Source: an uncultured Phocaeicola sp. (GTDB lineage: Bacteria; Bacteroidota; Bacteroidia; Bacteroidales; Bacteroidaceae). Taken from it: a stretch of DNA of 64,000 nucleotides. The DNA is taken from contig CALUJA010000001.1 in NCBI GenBank assembly GCA_944320845.1, positions 62,001-126,000 on the forward strand, in the 5' to 3' direction. A program made the position numbers and the translations under genes. Position 1 is the stretch's first letter; each line of letters begins with the position of its first letter. Positions 29,391 to 39,050 of this stretch are shown here, piece after piece. The notes under the pieces were generated by a model. The model was not told the origin of the DNA. It ran no database searches and saw only the letters and a list, made by a program, of their open reading frames with translations.

Positions 29391-29426
29391 ATAATAAATG
29401 TGTTTTAATGAATACTTTTCGACGGT

Positions 29427-30290
29427 TTAATATAGCTCGCTGACTTTCATCCGCAGGTATTTGTTGATGGAGATGAAGGCACAGAGGCTTGTGATGGCGA
29501 TGCCGGAGATGAAGACCGCCCCCATCACGACAAGCATCACCGTGGGAGTGACGACTTCTATCAGGTCGGGCTCATACTTGACCAGAAGATAGGCCATTCC
29601 CATCAGCAGGGCGTTGGCGACTGCCGCCGCCAGGATGCCTACCCATACGTTTCTTGCCAGAAACGGGCGCCGGATAAATGACCAGTTGGCCCCTACCAGC
29701 TTCATGGTATGTATCAGGAAACGCTGGGAGTAGATGGTCAGCCGGATGGTATTGTTTATGAGGGCGAACGAGATGATGGTAAGCAGCGCGGCAAGTCCGA
29801 GCAGGAAAAGGCTGGCTTTCCGCAGGTTCTTGTTTACGGAGTCTATCAGATTCTCCGGATAGCTTACTTCAACGATTCTTTTGTCGGCAAGCAGCTTTTT
29901 CTGAATCCATTGTATGCTGTCTGTCTTCAGGTACGGGGAGGCCAGTTTCACCTCGATGGAAGCGTAGTATGGATTATATCCCACAAATTCTTCCGGGTCA
30001 GTTCCCATGGCTTGGGTCTGTTCTTCGAGGGCCTGCTTCTTGGATATATAGGTGGTTTGCTTGACATACGGCTCGGCGTTCAGCTGCTTCTGGAGTTTGA
30101 GTATGTCCGGTTCCTTGGCATCGTCGCTTACAATGACAGAGAAGGTTATGTTTTCGCGTACGTATACAGAGAGATTGTTGGCCGCCAGCATGAGAAAAAC
30201 GACCATTCCCAGCAACATCAGCACCAGCATGGTACTGATGCTGGATGTGATGAACTGCATATCAAAAAAAGATTTCGACTTCCTGCCCAT
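29427..30290 (-). CDS. ftsX: FtsX-like cell division permease
   Basis: This 287-residue protein has one N-terminal span, a periplasmic domain (about residues 40-160) and three C-terminal spans in the FtsX arrangement, with NNTIRLTIYSQRFLIHTMKLVGA in the conserved region before the second span. FtsX works with the ATPase FtsE to control peptidoglycan hydrolysis at division. No ftsE is adjacent here, which is usual in this group. It is three bases downstream of the methyltransferase gene. Confidence 0.92.
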   Translation of the reverse strand: MGRKSKSFFDMQFITSSISTMLVLMLLGMVVFLMLAANNLSVYVRENITFSVIVSDDAKEPDILKLQKQLNAEPYVKQTTYISKKQALEEQTQAMGTDPEEFVGYNPYYASIEVKLASPYLKTDSIQWIQKKLLADKRIVEVSYPENLIDSVNKNLRKASLFLLGLAALLTIISFALINNTIRLTIYSQRFLIHTMKLVGANWSFIRRPFLARNVWVGILAAAVANALLMGMAYLLVKYEPDLIEVVTPTVMLVVMGAVFISGIAITSLCAFISINKYLRMKVSELY

Positions 30291-30293
30291 TTT

Positions 30294-31190
30294 TCACTTC
30301 TTTCTAAAAACATAAATCATGGAGCTGCTGCGGTCTTTCTTTACGAGCGAGGCAAACCAGGCTTGGCAGCCGGTGAACAGTCCTCTGAAGAAAGGGAACG
30401 GATGCCCTTGATATTTTTCTGTCAGCATGGATACATAAAAGGCATCGAAAGGCATCGGACGCCGTTCGGTCAGGATGAAGCCGTGCTTTATCCCGAACTG
30501 CTGCATTGCTGAAGGTGTGAAATGCCACAAGTGCCTGGGCACATCGTAGGCAGCCCACATCTTTCCGTATTTTTGTGCGTCGAAAGAGTCCGGGTTGGGT
30601 ACGGCAACAATCAGTACGCCCCTGTCTTTCAGCAGGCGGCTTAAGGTCTCCCACGTTTCGTTCAGGTGCTCCAGATGCTCCATTACATGCCATAGTGTGA
30701 TGACATCAAATGCCTTGTCCTTGTACGCCCCCAATGTTTCCGGCGAATCAACCTTCAAACCGAAATGTTCTTGGGCAAAAAGGCGGGCTTGGGAGCTTTT
30801 TTCCGTGGCGTTTACCTCCCATCCTTTTTTTTTCATGAAATGGCTGAAATACCCGGTTCCCGTACCGATGTCCAGCAGATGCCCTTGGCTTAGTCCGCTG
30901 TATCGTTTGATAAGATGCGCTTTGCGGGAGAGCATGTGTTGCCTTACCTGATGATAGATGCGGTTTATCAGCCCGCTGCGCGTGTCGCTATGCGAGATAT
31001 AGTCTGGACTTTCATAATAGCGTCCGATTTCTGTTTCTGCGGGAGCCGATTGGGTAAACAGGAAGCCGCATGTCTTGCAGCGGCAGATGCGGAATGATTC
31101 GCCGGTCGCGTAATGGTCTGTGCATACCATCACTTCGTCAAACTGCTCTTTTCCGCAAAGCGGACATTTATTTATTTCAAGTACATTCAC
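30294..31190 (-). CDS. Class I SAM-dependent methyltransferase with N-terminal zinc-binding segment
   Basis: The product has two CxxC pairs near the N-terminus (CPLCG and CRCKTCGFLF), then a Rossmann methyltransferase domain with the glycine-rich LLDIGTGTGYFSHFM and DVITLWHVMEHLEH. The likely start is GTG 31190 (MNVLEINKCPLCGK), since no ATG lies near the conserved start and the earlier in-frame codon is TTG. Similar proteins act in glycan or lipid methylation, but the substrate here is unknown. It heads the ftsX-to-folK cluster. Confidence 0.85.
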   Translation of the reverse strand: MNVLEINKCPLCGKEQFDEVMVCTDHYATGESFRICRCKTCGFLFTQSAPAETEIGRYYESPDYISHSDTRSGLINRIYHQVRQHMLSRKAHLIKRYSGLSQGHLLDIGTGTGYFSHFMKKKGWEVNATEKSSQARLFAQEHFGLKVDSPETLGAYKDKAFDVITLWHVMEHLEHLNETWETLSRLLKDRGVLIVAVPNPDSFDAQKYGKMWAAYDVPRHLWHFTPSAMQQFGIKHGFILTERRPMPFDAFYVSMLTEKYQGHPFPFFRGLFTGCQAWFASLVKKDRSSSMIYVFRKK

Positions 31191-31318
31191 AATATCCCCT
31201 AATTTGCTGCAAAATAACAAATAAATCGCTTATGGAACGAATTTCTTTAAAAGTTTTTAAGAGTATGGCGAAGAATCAGTATAATTTTCGTATATTAGGC
31301 CCAAAAATACGGATAATT

Positions 31319-31516
31319 ATGGAAAAGAGAAGATTGACACGTTCAAACAACCGTATGATTGCGGGAGTGTGTGCCGGCATTGCGGATTATTTTGGATGGG
31401 ATATTACTTTAGTGCGCATTGTGTATGTGATAGCCACATTCTTTACTGCATTTTCCGGCGGCATCGTATATCTGATATTGTGGATGGTCATGCCCGAAGT
31501 GAAGCGTTTGGACTGA
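31319..31516 (+). CDS. PspC-domain protein
   Basis: This 65-residue protein starts at ATG 31319 and is nearly all one PspC domain: RSNNRMIAGVCAGIADYFGWD, then a hydrophobic stretch to MVMPEVKR. PspC proteins are small membrane proteins of the phage-shock type that respond to envelope stress. No other psp gene is present. It forms a single-gene unit ending at a hairpin. Confidence 0.9.
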   Translation: MEKRRLTRSNNRMIAGVCAGIADYFGWDITLVRIVYVIATFFTAFSGGIVYLILWMVMPEVKRLD

Positions 31517-31530
31517 TGTCCGGTCGTGAA

Positions 31531-31561
31531 GATACGGGCAGACTTCCGTCATGCCCGCATC
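31531..31561. terminator. Hairpin between convergent pspC-like and miaB genes
   Basis: GATACGGGCA (31531-31540) pairs with TGCCCGCATC (31552-31561) with one mismatch and an 11-base loop. Confidence 0.5.
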
Positions 31562-31571
31562 TGGATGGAAT

Positions 31572-32933
31572 TTATACTTCAATACCCTTGAGTGTTGCCG
31601 AGCTTGCTTCGGTGATGCGTATGTTTACGAAATCGCCGATGCGGTGAGTTCCGCGGTCGAACACTACCACCTTGTTTTGCTCTGTACGCCCGAAGAGCTG
31701 TTCCTTCGACCGTTTTGAGATTCCCTCTACCAAAACTTCAAAAGTCTTGCCGATATCCTTGGCGTTGCTTTCTGCCGAAAGTTGGTTTTGCAGTTCTATC
31801 AGCTCGTTCAGACGGCGTATTTTTGTCTCTTCGGGAATGTCGTCGGGCAGATGCTTGGAGGCAAATGTGCCCGGGCGCTCAGAATATTTGAACATGAAGG
31901 CGGAGTCGTAGGCGCATTCACGCATGAGCGAAAGCGACATTTGGTGGTCTTCTTCGGTTTCGGAATGGAATCCGGAAAATATGTCCGTGCTCAACCCGCA
32001 GTCTGGAATGATGCGGCGGATGGCTTTTACCCTTTCCAGATACCATTCGCGGGTGTATTTCCGGTTCATCAACTTCAGGATACGGGAACTTCCGCTTTGC
32101 ACGGGCAGGTGAATATGCCTGCAAACGTTCGGCGTGTCGGCGATGACATGCAGCGTTTCATCGCTCATGTCTTTGGGATGTGAGGTCGTAAAGCGTACTC
32201 TCATCTCGGGAACGGCTTCCGCCACGGTGCGGAGCAGCATGGGGAAAGTTATTGTCTTTCCGTTTTGCTCAAAGCGGTAGGAATTTACGTTCTGTCCCAG
32301 CAGGGTTACCTCCTTGTATCCTTTTTCCTTCAAGTCGTATACTTCTTTCAGGATACTTTCCACATCGCGGCTTCGTTCTCTCCCGCGGGTGTAAGGCACG
32401 ATGCAGTAGTGGCAGAAGTTATTGCATCCGCGCATAATGGACACGAATCCCGAGATATGGTTGCCGCAGATACGCGACGGGATAATGTCACGATAGGTTT
32501 CTGTGGTGGACAGCTCCACGTTGATAGCCTTCTCTCCGGCCTCTACAGCGGCAATCAGTTCCGGAAGACTCAGGTAAGCGTCCGGTCCTGCTACCAGATC
32601 CACGTGATGATGCTCAATCAGGTCGTTCTTTACACGCTCTGCCATACATCCCAGCACGCCGACAATCAAATGTTTTCTCTTTTTGCGGAGCGAATGGAAA
32701 AACTCCAGCCGGTTCAGAATCTTCTGTTCGGCGTTGTCGCGGATAGAGCATGTGTTCATGAATACGGCATCCACCTCCTCTATTGAGCCGCACGGAGAAT
32801 ATCCGGCCATTTGCATGATGGAGGCAACCACCTCACTGTCGGCCACATTCATCTGGCAGCCGTAGGTTTCGATAAACAGTTTCTTGTTTTCGGTTGCAGA
32901 TTTAAAGTCTGCTTCCGCCTTTTCTTTTGTCAT
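31572..32933 (-). CDS. miaB: tRNA-2-methylthio-N6-dimethylallyladenosine synthase
   Basis: This 453-residue radical-SAM methylthiotransferase has three N-terminal cluster cysteines (ETYGCQMN, NTCSIRD, GVLGCMAER), the radical-SAM CxxxCxxC in GCNNFCHYC, and a C-terminal TRAM domain. It methylthiolates i6A37 in tRNA and uses SAM made by MetK. The start ATG 32933 gives a 12-residue leader before the first domain. A TATCTTTG box (minus strand, 32962-32969) is the likely -7 element. Confidence 0.96.
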   Translation of the reverse strand: MTKEKAEADFKSATENKKLFIETYGCQMNVADSEVVASIMQMAGYSPCGSIEEVDAVFMNTCSIRDNAEQKILNRLEFFHSLRKKRKHLIVGVLGCMAERVKNDLIEHHHVDLVAGPDAYLSLPELIAAVEAGEKAINVELSTTETYRDIIPSRICGNHISGFVSIMRGCNNFCHYCIVPYTRGRERSRDVESILKEVYDLKEKGYKEVTLLGQNVNSYRFEQNGKTITFPMLLRTVAEAVPEMRVRFTTSHPKDMSDETLHVIADTPNVCRHIHLPVQSGSSRILKLMNRKYTREWYLERVKAIRRIIPDCGLSTDIFSGFHSETEEDHQMSLSLMRECAYDSAFMFKYSERPGTFASKHLPDDIPEETKIRRLNELIELQNQLSAESNAKDIGKTFEVLVEGISKRSKEQLFGRTEQNKVVVFDRGTHRIGDFVNIRITEASSATLKGIEV

Positions 32934-33088
32934 AATGTCTTTGTTTAAATAAATTCGGTTGCAAAGATACCGGTTTCTTGGTTAACTTCCATGAAACCGG
33001 TGGAATATATCAGATTTATTATTATCTTTGGAACAATCATTTGTATAAGGATGAAATCGTGATTACATTAATATAAAAAACGAATACC

Positions 33089-34579
33089 ATGAGATTTAAA
33101 TTTATTTCGGCGGCTGAGGCTGCCAGCCTGATTAAGGATGGAGACATCATCGGCCTGAGCGGATTCACTCCGGCAGGAAGCCCGAAGGCCGTAACACACG
33201 AGCTGGCCAGAATGGCAGAGGAGAAACATGCGAGAGGAGAGCACTTTCAGGTAGGAATCATTACGGGAGCGTCGACGGGAGACTCGTGCGACGGAGCTTT
33301 GTCACGTGCCAAAGCCATCAAGTTCCGCGCTCCTTATACGACGAACACGGATTTCCGCAAGGCGGTCAACAGCGGGGAAATCAATTATACAGATATCCAT
33401 CTGTCGCAAGTGGCGCAGCGTCTGCGCTCCGGATTCCTGGGACATGTCAGTATGGCCATCATCGAAGCGTGCGAAGTTACGGACGACGGACGGGTTTTCC
33501 TTACATCGGGGGTGGGTATCACGCCTACCGTAGCCCGTCTTGCCGATAAGATAGTGATTGAGCTGAATGCGGCTCACAGCAAGTCGATTATCGGCATGCA
33601 CGATTTGTATGAGATGGAGCGTCCGCCTTTCCGCCGCCCTATTCCCATCGTAAAGCCGAGCGACCGCATCGGGCAGCCCTATATCCAGATAGACCCGGAC
33701 AAAGTGGCCGGTATCGTGGAGACAAACATTCCGGATGAGGCGCGCGCCTTCCACGACCCCGACCCGATAACGGACAAGATTGGGCAAAACGTGGCAGAGT
33801 TTCTTGCGGCCGACCTGCGGAAAGGGGTCATCCCCTCGTCTTTCCTGCCCTTGCAGTCGGGAGTAGGCAATATAGCCAACGCCGTGCTGAGTGCTTTGGG
33901 AAAAGATCCCAGTATCCCGCCCTTTGAGATGTATACCGAAGTGATACAGAATTCTGTCATAAACCTGATAAAGGAAGGCCGTATCAAGTTTGGAAGCACC
34001 TGTTCGCTGAGCGTGACGAATGACTGCCTGCAGGACATCTATGACCACATGGATTTCTTCCGCGACAAGCTGGTGCTTCGTCCGTCGGAAATTTCCAATT
34101 GTCCGGAAGTGGTGCGCCGCCTTGGGGTCATTTCTATGAATACGGCTATCGAAGCCGACATTTACGGGAATGTAAACTCCACTCATATCTGTGGAACGAA
34201 GATGATGAACGGCATCGGCGGTTCGGGCGACTTTACCCGCAGCGCCTACATCTCCATCTTCTCGTGTCCGTCTACGGCAAAAGGAGGCTGCATCAGCTCC
34301 ATTGTGCCTATGGTGTCGCATCAAGACCACAGCGAGCATTCGGTAAACGTAATCATTACCGAGCAGGGAATAGCCGATTTGCGCGGCAAGAGTCCGATGG
34401 AGCGCGCGAAAGAGGTGATAGAGCACTGTGCGCATCCCGATTACAAACAGTTGTTGTGGGATTATCTGAAGATTGCCACGAAGGGACATACCAGTCACAG
34501 TCTGGCTGCGGCCTTGGGAATGCATCAGGTGTTCCTGAACAAAGGTGATATGCGCCTGACCGACTGGGGGGACTTCTGA
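33089..34579 (+). CDS. Acetyl-CoA hydrolase/transferase family protein (succinate/propionate CoA-transferase type)
   Basis: This 496-residue protein has both halves of the family: SGFTPAGSPKAV at the N-terminus, the catalytic glutamate in NTAIEADIYGNVNST, and the GIGGSGDFTRSAY motif near residue 375. The C-terminus has the VNVIITEQGIADLRGKSP segment. In Bacteroides, enzymes of this group move CoA between succinate, propionate or acetate in fermentation. The exact acid pair cannot be told from sequence. A TATCTTTG box at 33023-33030 is a likely -7 element. Confidence 0.92.
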   Translation: MRFKFISAAEAASLIKDGDIIGLSGFTPAGSPKAVTHELARMAEEKHARGEHFQVGIITGASTGDSCDGALSRAKAIKFRAPYTTNTDFRKAVNSGEINYTDIHLSQVAQRLRSGFLGHVSMAIIEACEVTDDGRVFLTSGVGITPTVARLADKIVIELNAAHSKSIIGMHDLYEMERPPFRRPIPIVKPSDRIGQPYIQIDPDKVAGIVETNIPDEARAFHDPDPITDKIGQNVAEFLAADLRKGVIPSSFLPLQSGVGNIANAVLSALGKDPSIPPFEMYTEVIQNSVINLIKEGRIKFGSTCSLSVTNDCLQDIYDHMDFFRDKLVLRPSEISNCPEVVRRLGVISMNTAIEADIYGNVNSTHICGTKMMNGIGGSGDFTRSAYISIFSCPSTAKGGCISSIVPMVSHQDHSEHSVNVIITEQGIADLRGKSPMERAKEVIEHCAHPDYKQLLWDYLKIATKGHTSHSLAAALGMHQVFLNKGDMRLTDWGDF

Positions 34580-34605
34580 TTCGGAACAGGTCTGCCTTAT
34601 GGTGA

Positions 34606-34650
34606 AAAGGTGCGGATGCCCGGACATTCCCAAGCAGCATCCGCACCTTT
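34606..34650. terminator. Terminator after the CoA-transferase gene
   Basis: AAAGGTGCGGATGC (34606-34619) pairs exactly with GCATCCGCACCTTT (34637-34650), 27 bases after the stop. A 17-base loop separates the arms. Confidence 0.8.
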
Positions 34651-34774
34651 GCCGTTTCTTCAGGGGGCGGATTGGGCTGGGATGGGCGGCGTCCGGCGGT
34701 TTCATTAGGTCGGAAATTGAGTTTCATCCCGTCGAGGCTTCGGTTTTGAAAGGGAGAAATTGCGGCTTCATCTG
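34651..34774. other. GC-rich gap before the GtrA promoter; no gene seen
   Basis: The 337-base gap 34580-34916 holds a terminator, this stretch, and a promoter with leader. This stretch has several GTTTCAT and GAAA/TTTC segments that could pair weakly, like other gaps in the window. I see no convincing coding frame or RNA gene in it. Confidence 0.5.
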
Positions 34775-34806
34775 GTTGAAACTACAGATAAAACCTTATA
34801 TCTTTG
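34775..34806 (+). promoter_or_regulatory. Predicted promoter of the GtrA-like gene
   Basis: GTTG (34775-34778), 20 bases, then TATCTTTG (34799-34806). The start codon is 110 bases further on, leaving a leader of about 100 bases with no recognised riboswitch. Confidence 0.6.
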
Positions 34807-34916
34807 CCGGTGCAGGCAGGCGGCCGGATGTTCGGGCAGGCTCAGGCCCGGATTTTGACGGCGGGAAACCGGACTTGCCTGTGTAGGAAAATAACAATTG
34901 TCAGGAAAAACGGAAG

Positions 34917-35297
34917 ATGAGACGGAGGCATTGGATGGGCGAGGCAATACGTTTCGGCATTGTGGGCGTATTGGCGACGGCGCTGCATTACGGGATTTAT
35001 TTCCTGCTGCAGCGGGTTATCGACGTGAATGTGGCATATACGGCGGGTTATGTGCTGTCATTCATCGCCAACTTCTATGCCACATCCTATTTTACCTTCG
35101 GCACTTCCCCGTCGTGGAAGAAGCTTTTCGGCATGGGAGCCGCTCACGGCGTGAATTACCTGCTTCATATGGTGCTTTTGAACGTGTTTCTGTGGGCGGA
35201 AGTGCCGAAAGTGTGGGCTCCGCTTCCGGTGTTCGCCATTGCCGTCCCGGTAAACTTTCTTTTGGTAAGGTTCGTGTTCAAGAACAAAAGGATGTAG
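34917..35297 (+). CDS. GtrA-like membrane protein
   Basis: This 126-residue protein has four hydrophobic spans and the GtrA pattern: IRFGIVGVLATALHYGIYF at the N-terminus, YVLSFIANFYATSYFTF in the second span pair, and VPVNFLLVRFVFK at the end. GtrA-type proteins take part in moving lipid-linked sugars across the membrane. No glycosyltransferase gene is beside it, so its partner is unknown. Confidence 0.88.
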   Translation: MRRRHWMGEAIRFGIVGVLATALHYGIYFLLQRVIDVNVAYTAGYVLSFIANFYATSYFTFGTSPSWKKLFGMGAAHGVNYLLHMVLLNVFLWAEVPKVWAPLPVFAIAVPVNFLLVRFVFKNKRM

Positions 35298-35425
35298 TGC
35301 CCGCTTGCGCGGGAAGTTACCGGCCGTTTGCCTTGGCCGGTAGTCATGCAGGCGGTGTTGTAAGGAAGCGAAGCCGTTTCAGTCTCTTTTTCCCGCAAGG
35401 AAGCGGTTGGGGGAGTCTGGTATAG

Positions 35426-35457
35426 AAAAGGCCGTTTCGTAATGGAAACGGCCTTTT
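35426..35457. terminator. Bidirectional terminator between gtrA-like and typA genes
   Basis: AAAAGGCCGTTTC (35426-35438) and GAAACGGCCTTTT (35445-35457) form a perfect 13-base stem with a six-base loop and terminal A/T runs. A smaller stem (TACCGGCC/GGCCGGTA) lies at 35318-35342. Confidence 0.88.
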
Positions 35458-35474
35458 AGGTATATAGGGGAAAA

Positions 35475-37280
35475 TCAGTTGTTCTTGTTGGCGCGCTTGC
35501 GTTCCGTCTCGTCGAGGATGATTTTGCGCATGCGCATGCTCTTCGGGGTTACTTCCACATATTCGTCTTCCTTGATATACTCCAGGGCTTCTTCGAGTGA
35601 AAAGATGACCGGAGGGATGATGCGCGCCTTTTCGTCAGAGCCGGAAGCACGCATGTTGGTGAGTTTCTTCGATTTGGTTACGTTGATTACCAGGTCGTTC
35701 TCGTGCACATGCTCGCCTACTACCTGTCCGGCGTAGACTTCATCCTGCGGATAGATGAAGAAGCGGCCGCGGTCTTGCAGCTTGTCAATGGCATACGCAA
35801 AGGCTGTCCCGCTTTCCATCGCTATCATCGAACCGTTTGTTCGGCGCGGTATGTCTCCCTTGTAGGGCTGATATTCCTTGAAGCGGTGAGCCATGATGGC
35901 CTCGCCCTGCGATGCGGTCAGCACGTTGGTCCGCAAGCCGATGATTCCGCGCGAAGGCATGTTGAACTCGATGTTGACGCGGTCGCCCTGCGTTTCCATC
36001 GAAACCATCTCTCCCTTGCGTCGGGTCACCATGTCAATCATCTTGCTGGCAAACTCTTCGGGCACGCTGATGGTAAGTTCTTCTATCGGCTCACACCGCA
36101 CGCCGTCTATTTCCTTGAAGATGACTTGCGGCTGTCCTACCTGCAGTTCGTAGCCCTCGCGGCGCATGGTCTCAATGAGTACGGACAGATGAAGCACGCC
36201 TCGTCCGGAAACAATCCATTTGCCGTCTTCGTTTTCTGCCTTGCGCACGCGCAAAGCCAGGTTCTTGTCAAGCTCTTTCATCAGGCGGTCCTGGATGTGG
36301 CGCGAGGTGACATATTTTCCTTCCTTGCCGAAAAAGGGTGAATCGTTGATGGTAAACAGCATGCTCATCGTAGGCTCGTCGATGGCGATTGGCGGCAGTG
36401 CTTCCGGATTCTCGAAGTCGCAGATGGTGTCGCCTATTTCAAAGTTCTCGATGCCGATGATGGCGCAGATGTCTCCCGACGATACGGATGACACTTTCTT
36501 GCGTCCCAGTCCTTCGAAAGTGTGTACTTCCTTGATTTTCGACTTGACCATTGAGCCGTCGCGCTTGGCAAGCGTGATGTTCATGCCTTCGGTAAGTGTG
36601 CCGCGATGCACGCGTCCCACCGCGATGCGTCCGGTATACGAAGAATAGTCGAGTGAAGTAATCAGCATTTGCGGCGTCCCCTCCAGCTGCTTCGGTGCCG
36701 GAATGTATTTTACGATGGCATCCAGCAGCGGTGTAATCGTGCCTGTCGGCGTTTTCCAGTCTTCTCCCATCCAGTTGTTCTTGGCCGAACCGTAAAGGAC
36801 AGGGAAGTCAAGTTGGTCTTCGGTGGCATTCAAGCTGAACATCAAGTCGAACACCATCTCATAGACCTCTTCAGGACGGCAGTTTGGCTTATCCACCTTG
36901 TTGACAACCACTATCGGTTTCAGTCCAATCTGCAGGGCTTTCTGCAATACGAAGCGTGTCTGCGGCATCGGCCCCTCGAAGGCATCCACCAAAAGGATGC
37001 ATCCGTCGGCCATATTCAGCACGCGTTCCACTTCTCCGCCGAAGTCGGCGTGTCCCGGAGTATCGATGATATTGATTTTTGTACCGTTATAATTGATGGA
37101 TACGTTTTTTGAAAGGATGGTTATGCCTCTTTCGCGCTCCAAATCATTGTTATCCAAAACCAGTTCCCCGTTGGTCTGGTCGTTGCGGAACAGGTGTCCC
37201 GCCAGCATCATCTTGTCTACTAACGTAGTTTTTCCGTGGTCTACGTGGGCGATGATGGCAATGTTTCTAATGTCTTGCAT
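35475..37280 (-). CDS. typA: Translational GTPase TypA/BipA
   Basis: The start is ATG 37280 ([19 protein letters not shown]). The 601-residue ribosome-associated GTPase has the P-loop AHVDHGKTT, the switch motif [13 protein letters not shown], and NKVD, then translation-factor beta-barrel and EF-G-like domains III and V, and the TypA-specific C-terminal domain (GQVVGEHV and MRASGSDEK). It supports ribosome assembly and stress growth. A TAACTTTG box (minus strand, 37305-37312) is the likely -7 element, facing the rpsO promoter. Confidence 0.97.
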   Translation of the reverse strand: MQDIRNIAIIAHVDHGKTTLVDKMMLAGHLFRNDQTNGELVLDNNDLERERGITILSKNVSINYNGTKINIIDTPGHADFGGEVERVLNMADGCILLVDAFEGPMPQTRFVLQKALQIGLKPIVVVNKVDKPNCRPEEVYEMVFDLMFSLNATEDQLDFPVLYGSAKNNWMGEDWKTPTGTITPLLDAIVKYIPAPKQLEGTPQMLITSLDYSSYTGRIAVGRVHRGTLTEGMNITLAKRDGSMVKSKIKEVHTFEGLGRKKVSSVSSGDICAIIGIENFEIGDTICDFENPEALPPIAIDEPTMSMLFTINDSPFFGKEGKYVTSRHIQDRLMKELDKNLALRVRKAENEDGKWIVSGRGVLHLSVLIETMRREGYELQVGQPQVIFKEIDGVRCEPIEELTISVPEEFASKMIDMVTRRKGEMVSMETQGDRVNIEFNMPSRGIIGLRTNVLTASQGEAIMAHRFKEYQPYKGDIPRRTNGSMIAMESGTAFAYAIDKLQDRGRFFIYPQDEVYAGQVVGEHVHENDLVINVTKSKKLTNMRASGSDEKARIIPPVIFSLEEALEYIKEDEYVEVTPKSMRMRKIILDETERKRANKNN

Positions 37281-37333
37281 ACTATACCTATTCTTATTTG
37301 CGGGCAAAGTTACGATATTTTTTTGAGAAAAAT

Positions 37334-37364
37334 ATTGTTATCCGAAAGATTATCACTACCTTTG
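37334..37364 (+). promoter_or_regulatory. Predicted promoter of rpsO
   Basis: ATTG (37334-37337), 19 bases, then TACCTTTG (37357-37364). The leader to the start codon is about 40 bases. Confidence 0.7.
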
Positions 37365-37407
37365 CAACCGCAAATCAAATTTATATATTTTTTAAGTCAA
37401 AAGTATT

Positions 37408-37677
37408 ATGTATTTAGATTCAGCTAAAAAGCAAGAAATCTTCGGAAAGTACGGGAAGTCTAACACTGATACTGGGTCTCCTGAGTCTCAGATTGCATTG
37501 TTTTCATACCGTATTTCCCATCTGACTGAGCATTTGAAGCTCAACAGAAAGGATTATAGAACTGAAAGAGCCTTGACGATTCTGGTAGGCAAGCGCCGCG
37601 CCTTGTTGGAGTATCTGAAGTCACGCGACATCGAGAGATACCGTTCTATCGTTAAAGAGCTCGGTCTGCGTAAGTAA
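37408..37677 (+). CDS. rpsO: Ribosomal protein S15
   Basis: This 89-residue protein matches S15 along its whole length, with TGSPESQIALFSYRISHLTEHL, the conserved KDYRTERAL segment and RRALLEYLKSRD. It binds 16S rRNA early in 30S assembly. S15 represses its own mRNA in several bacteria; I see no clear 16S-mimicking structure in the short leader here. It is a single-gene unit with a promoter and terminator of its own. Confidence 0.97.
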   Translation: MYLDSAKKQEIFGKYGKSNTDTGSPESQIALFSYRISHLTEHLKLNRKDYRTERALTILVGKRRALLEYLKSRDIERYRSIVKELGLRK

Positions 37678-37702
37678 TCTTACTTGCTGCGAACAAAAAA
37701 AA

Positions 37703-37741
37703 TTTTGGCCGCTTTCTGATTTTGGTCAGGGGCGGCCAAAA
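37703..37741. terminator. Bidirectional terminator between rpsO and luxS
   Basis: TTTTGGCCGC (37703-37712) pairs with GCGGCCAAAA (37732-37741). A runs before and T runs after extend the stem on both sides. Confidence 0.8.
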
Positions 37742-37746
37742 ATTTT

Positions 37747-38226
37747 TTATTCCGGATATTCCAGATTGGCGTCAGTAGCACGCTCCAGCACTTCATGCAG
37801 GTATTTGGCCGCTTCCCACCGTGCCATCGGAAGGTTCATCATCAGATAGTTTCCGCAGTCCTTGGGCGAAGCGCCCGGTATCTCGCCTTCATATCCGGCG
37901 ATGAAGCGGAAAGTTTCCGTCACGAGCGGCAGGATGTCGCGCGAAGTAAGGTCTCCCTTCACAAGAAGATAGTTGCCGGTGAGGCATCCCATCGGTCCCC
38001 AATAGATTATCTTGTCGGCCCACGTGGGATGGTTGCGCAGGAAAGTGGCCGCCAGATGCTCGATTGTGTGGATTTCGGGCTGTCCCAGCACCGGTTCGCG
38101 GTTAGGCTCTTTCATCCGGATATCGAAGGTAGTGACGGTTTCTCCGCCCATCTCGTCTTTTCGTGACACGTAAATGCCCCGCAGCAGGCGGGTATGGTCG
38201 ATTGTGAAGCTTGGTATCTTTTTCAT
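37747..38226 (-). CDS. luxS: S-ribosylhomocysteine lyase
   Basis: This 159-residue enzyme has the metal-binding HTIEHLAATFLRNH motif (HxxEH), the distant cysteine region GPMGCLTGNYLL, and GEIPGASPKDCGNY with the third ligand region. It splits S-ribosylhomocysteine into homocysteine and the precursor of autoinducer 2. It lies 30 bases after mtnN, which makes its substrate, so the two form a complete two-step pathway. Confidence 0.96.
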   Translation of the reverse strand: MKKIPSFTIDHTRLLRGIYVSRKDEMGGETVTTFDIRMKEPNREPVLGQPEIHTIEHLAATFLRNHPTWADKIIYWGPMGCLTGNYLLVKGDLTSRDILPLVTETFRFIAGYEGEIPGASPKDCGNYLMMNLPMARWEAAKYLHEVLERATDANLEYPE

Positions 38227-38256
38227 GATGCTGATGGTTTTTGTTTTTGATGCAGG

Positions 38257-38952
38257 TCATAATTGGTTTGGCAAAGCTCTCAAAAAGGTTTCGGTAACGT
38301 GAAAAGAGCGGTCTGCCATTTCTCCCCAGAAGTTCTGGTACTGTTCCAGATGCTGTTCCACGCCCGGCGTATCGCTGATAATCCGGAAGCTGATGAACGG
38401 TATCTTATAGAGATGGCAGATTTGGGCGATGGCCGCCGATTCCATGTCCACGGCCAAACCTTCGGGAAACTCTTTCTTGATGGCTTTCAGCTCGGCGGAA
38501 TCGGTGATGAACTTATCGCCCGTACAAATCAGGCCGCCGTGAATGGCGGTTTCCGTATCGATTGAAAGGGCGCATTGATACAGGATTCCGTTTCCGCGGA
38601 AATAAAGCGGAAGTCCTTGTATCTGGCCGTAAGCGTTTCCTTCACCGCACCATACATCGTGATAGACAATGCTCTGGCTCACTACCACGTCCATGATATT
38701 CAGGGATGAATCGATGCCTCCTGCCACACCGGTGCTGATAATGCAGTCGGGGCCGAAGTTGCGTATCAGTTCCACCGTGCCGGCAGCGGCGTTTACCTTG
38801 CCTATGCCGCACTGCATCAGGATGATTTCATTGCTCTTGATGTTTCCTTTGATGTAGCTGAAAGGGCCTTCTGTCTGTTCTGTCTTGTTTTCCAGTTGGT
38901 TTGCCAGTTGTCTTTGCTCGGAAGACATGGCGGTAATGATTCCTATTTTCAT
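38257..38952 (-). CDS. mtnN: 5'-methylthioadenosine/S-adenosylhomocysteine nucleosidase
   Basis: This 231-residue enzyme has IGIITAMSSEQRQL at the N-terminus, the substrate loop QCGIGKVNAAAGT, and VDMESAAIAQICHLY with the catalytic region and ISDTPG near the end. It removes adenine from S-adenosylhomocysteine and methylthioadenosine. With LuxS downstream it detoxifies and recycles the product of SAM-dependent methylation. Confidence 0.95.
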   Translation of the reverse strand: MKIGIITAMSSEQRQLANQLENKTEQTEGPFSYIKGNIKSNEIILMQCGIGKVNAAAGTVELIRNFGPDCIISTGVAGGIDSSLNIMDVVVSQSIVYHDVWCGEGNAYGQIQGLPLYFRGNGILYQCALSIDTETAIHGGLICTGDKFITDSAELKAIKKEFPEGLAVDMESAAIAQICHLYKIPFISFRIISDTPGVEQHLEQYQNFWGEMADRSFHVTETFLRALPNQL

Positions 38953-39050
38953 GTTTGATAACGATTTTCGCCGTCAAATTTACGACTTTTCAAGGACTAT
39001 TGTGTTATCTTTGCCGGACGAAAACATTAATAATTAATAAACATCCAGTT

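Noticed and set aside
33302-34705. Open frame of 467 codons opposite the CoA-transferase gene
   Set aside because: It is antisense to a clearly recognised enzyme and runs through a terminator hairpin; it has no recognisable domain.
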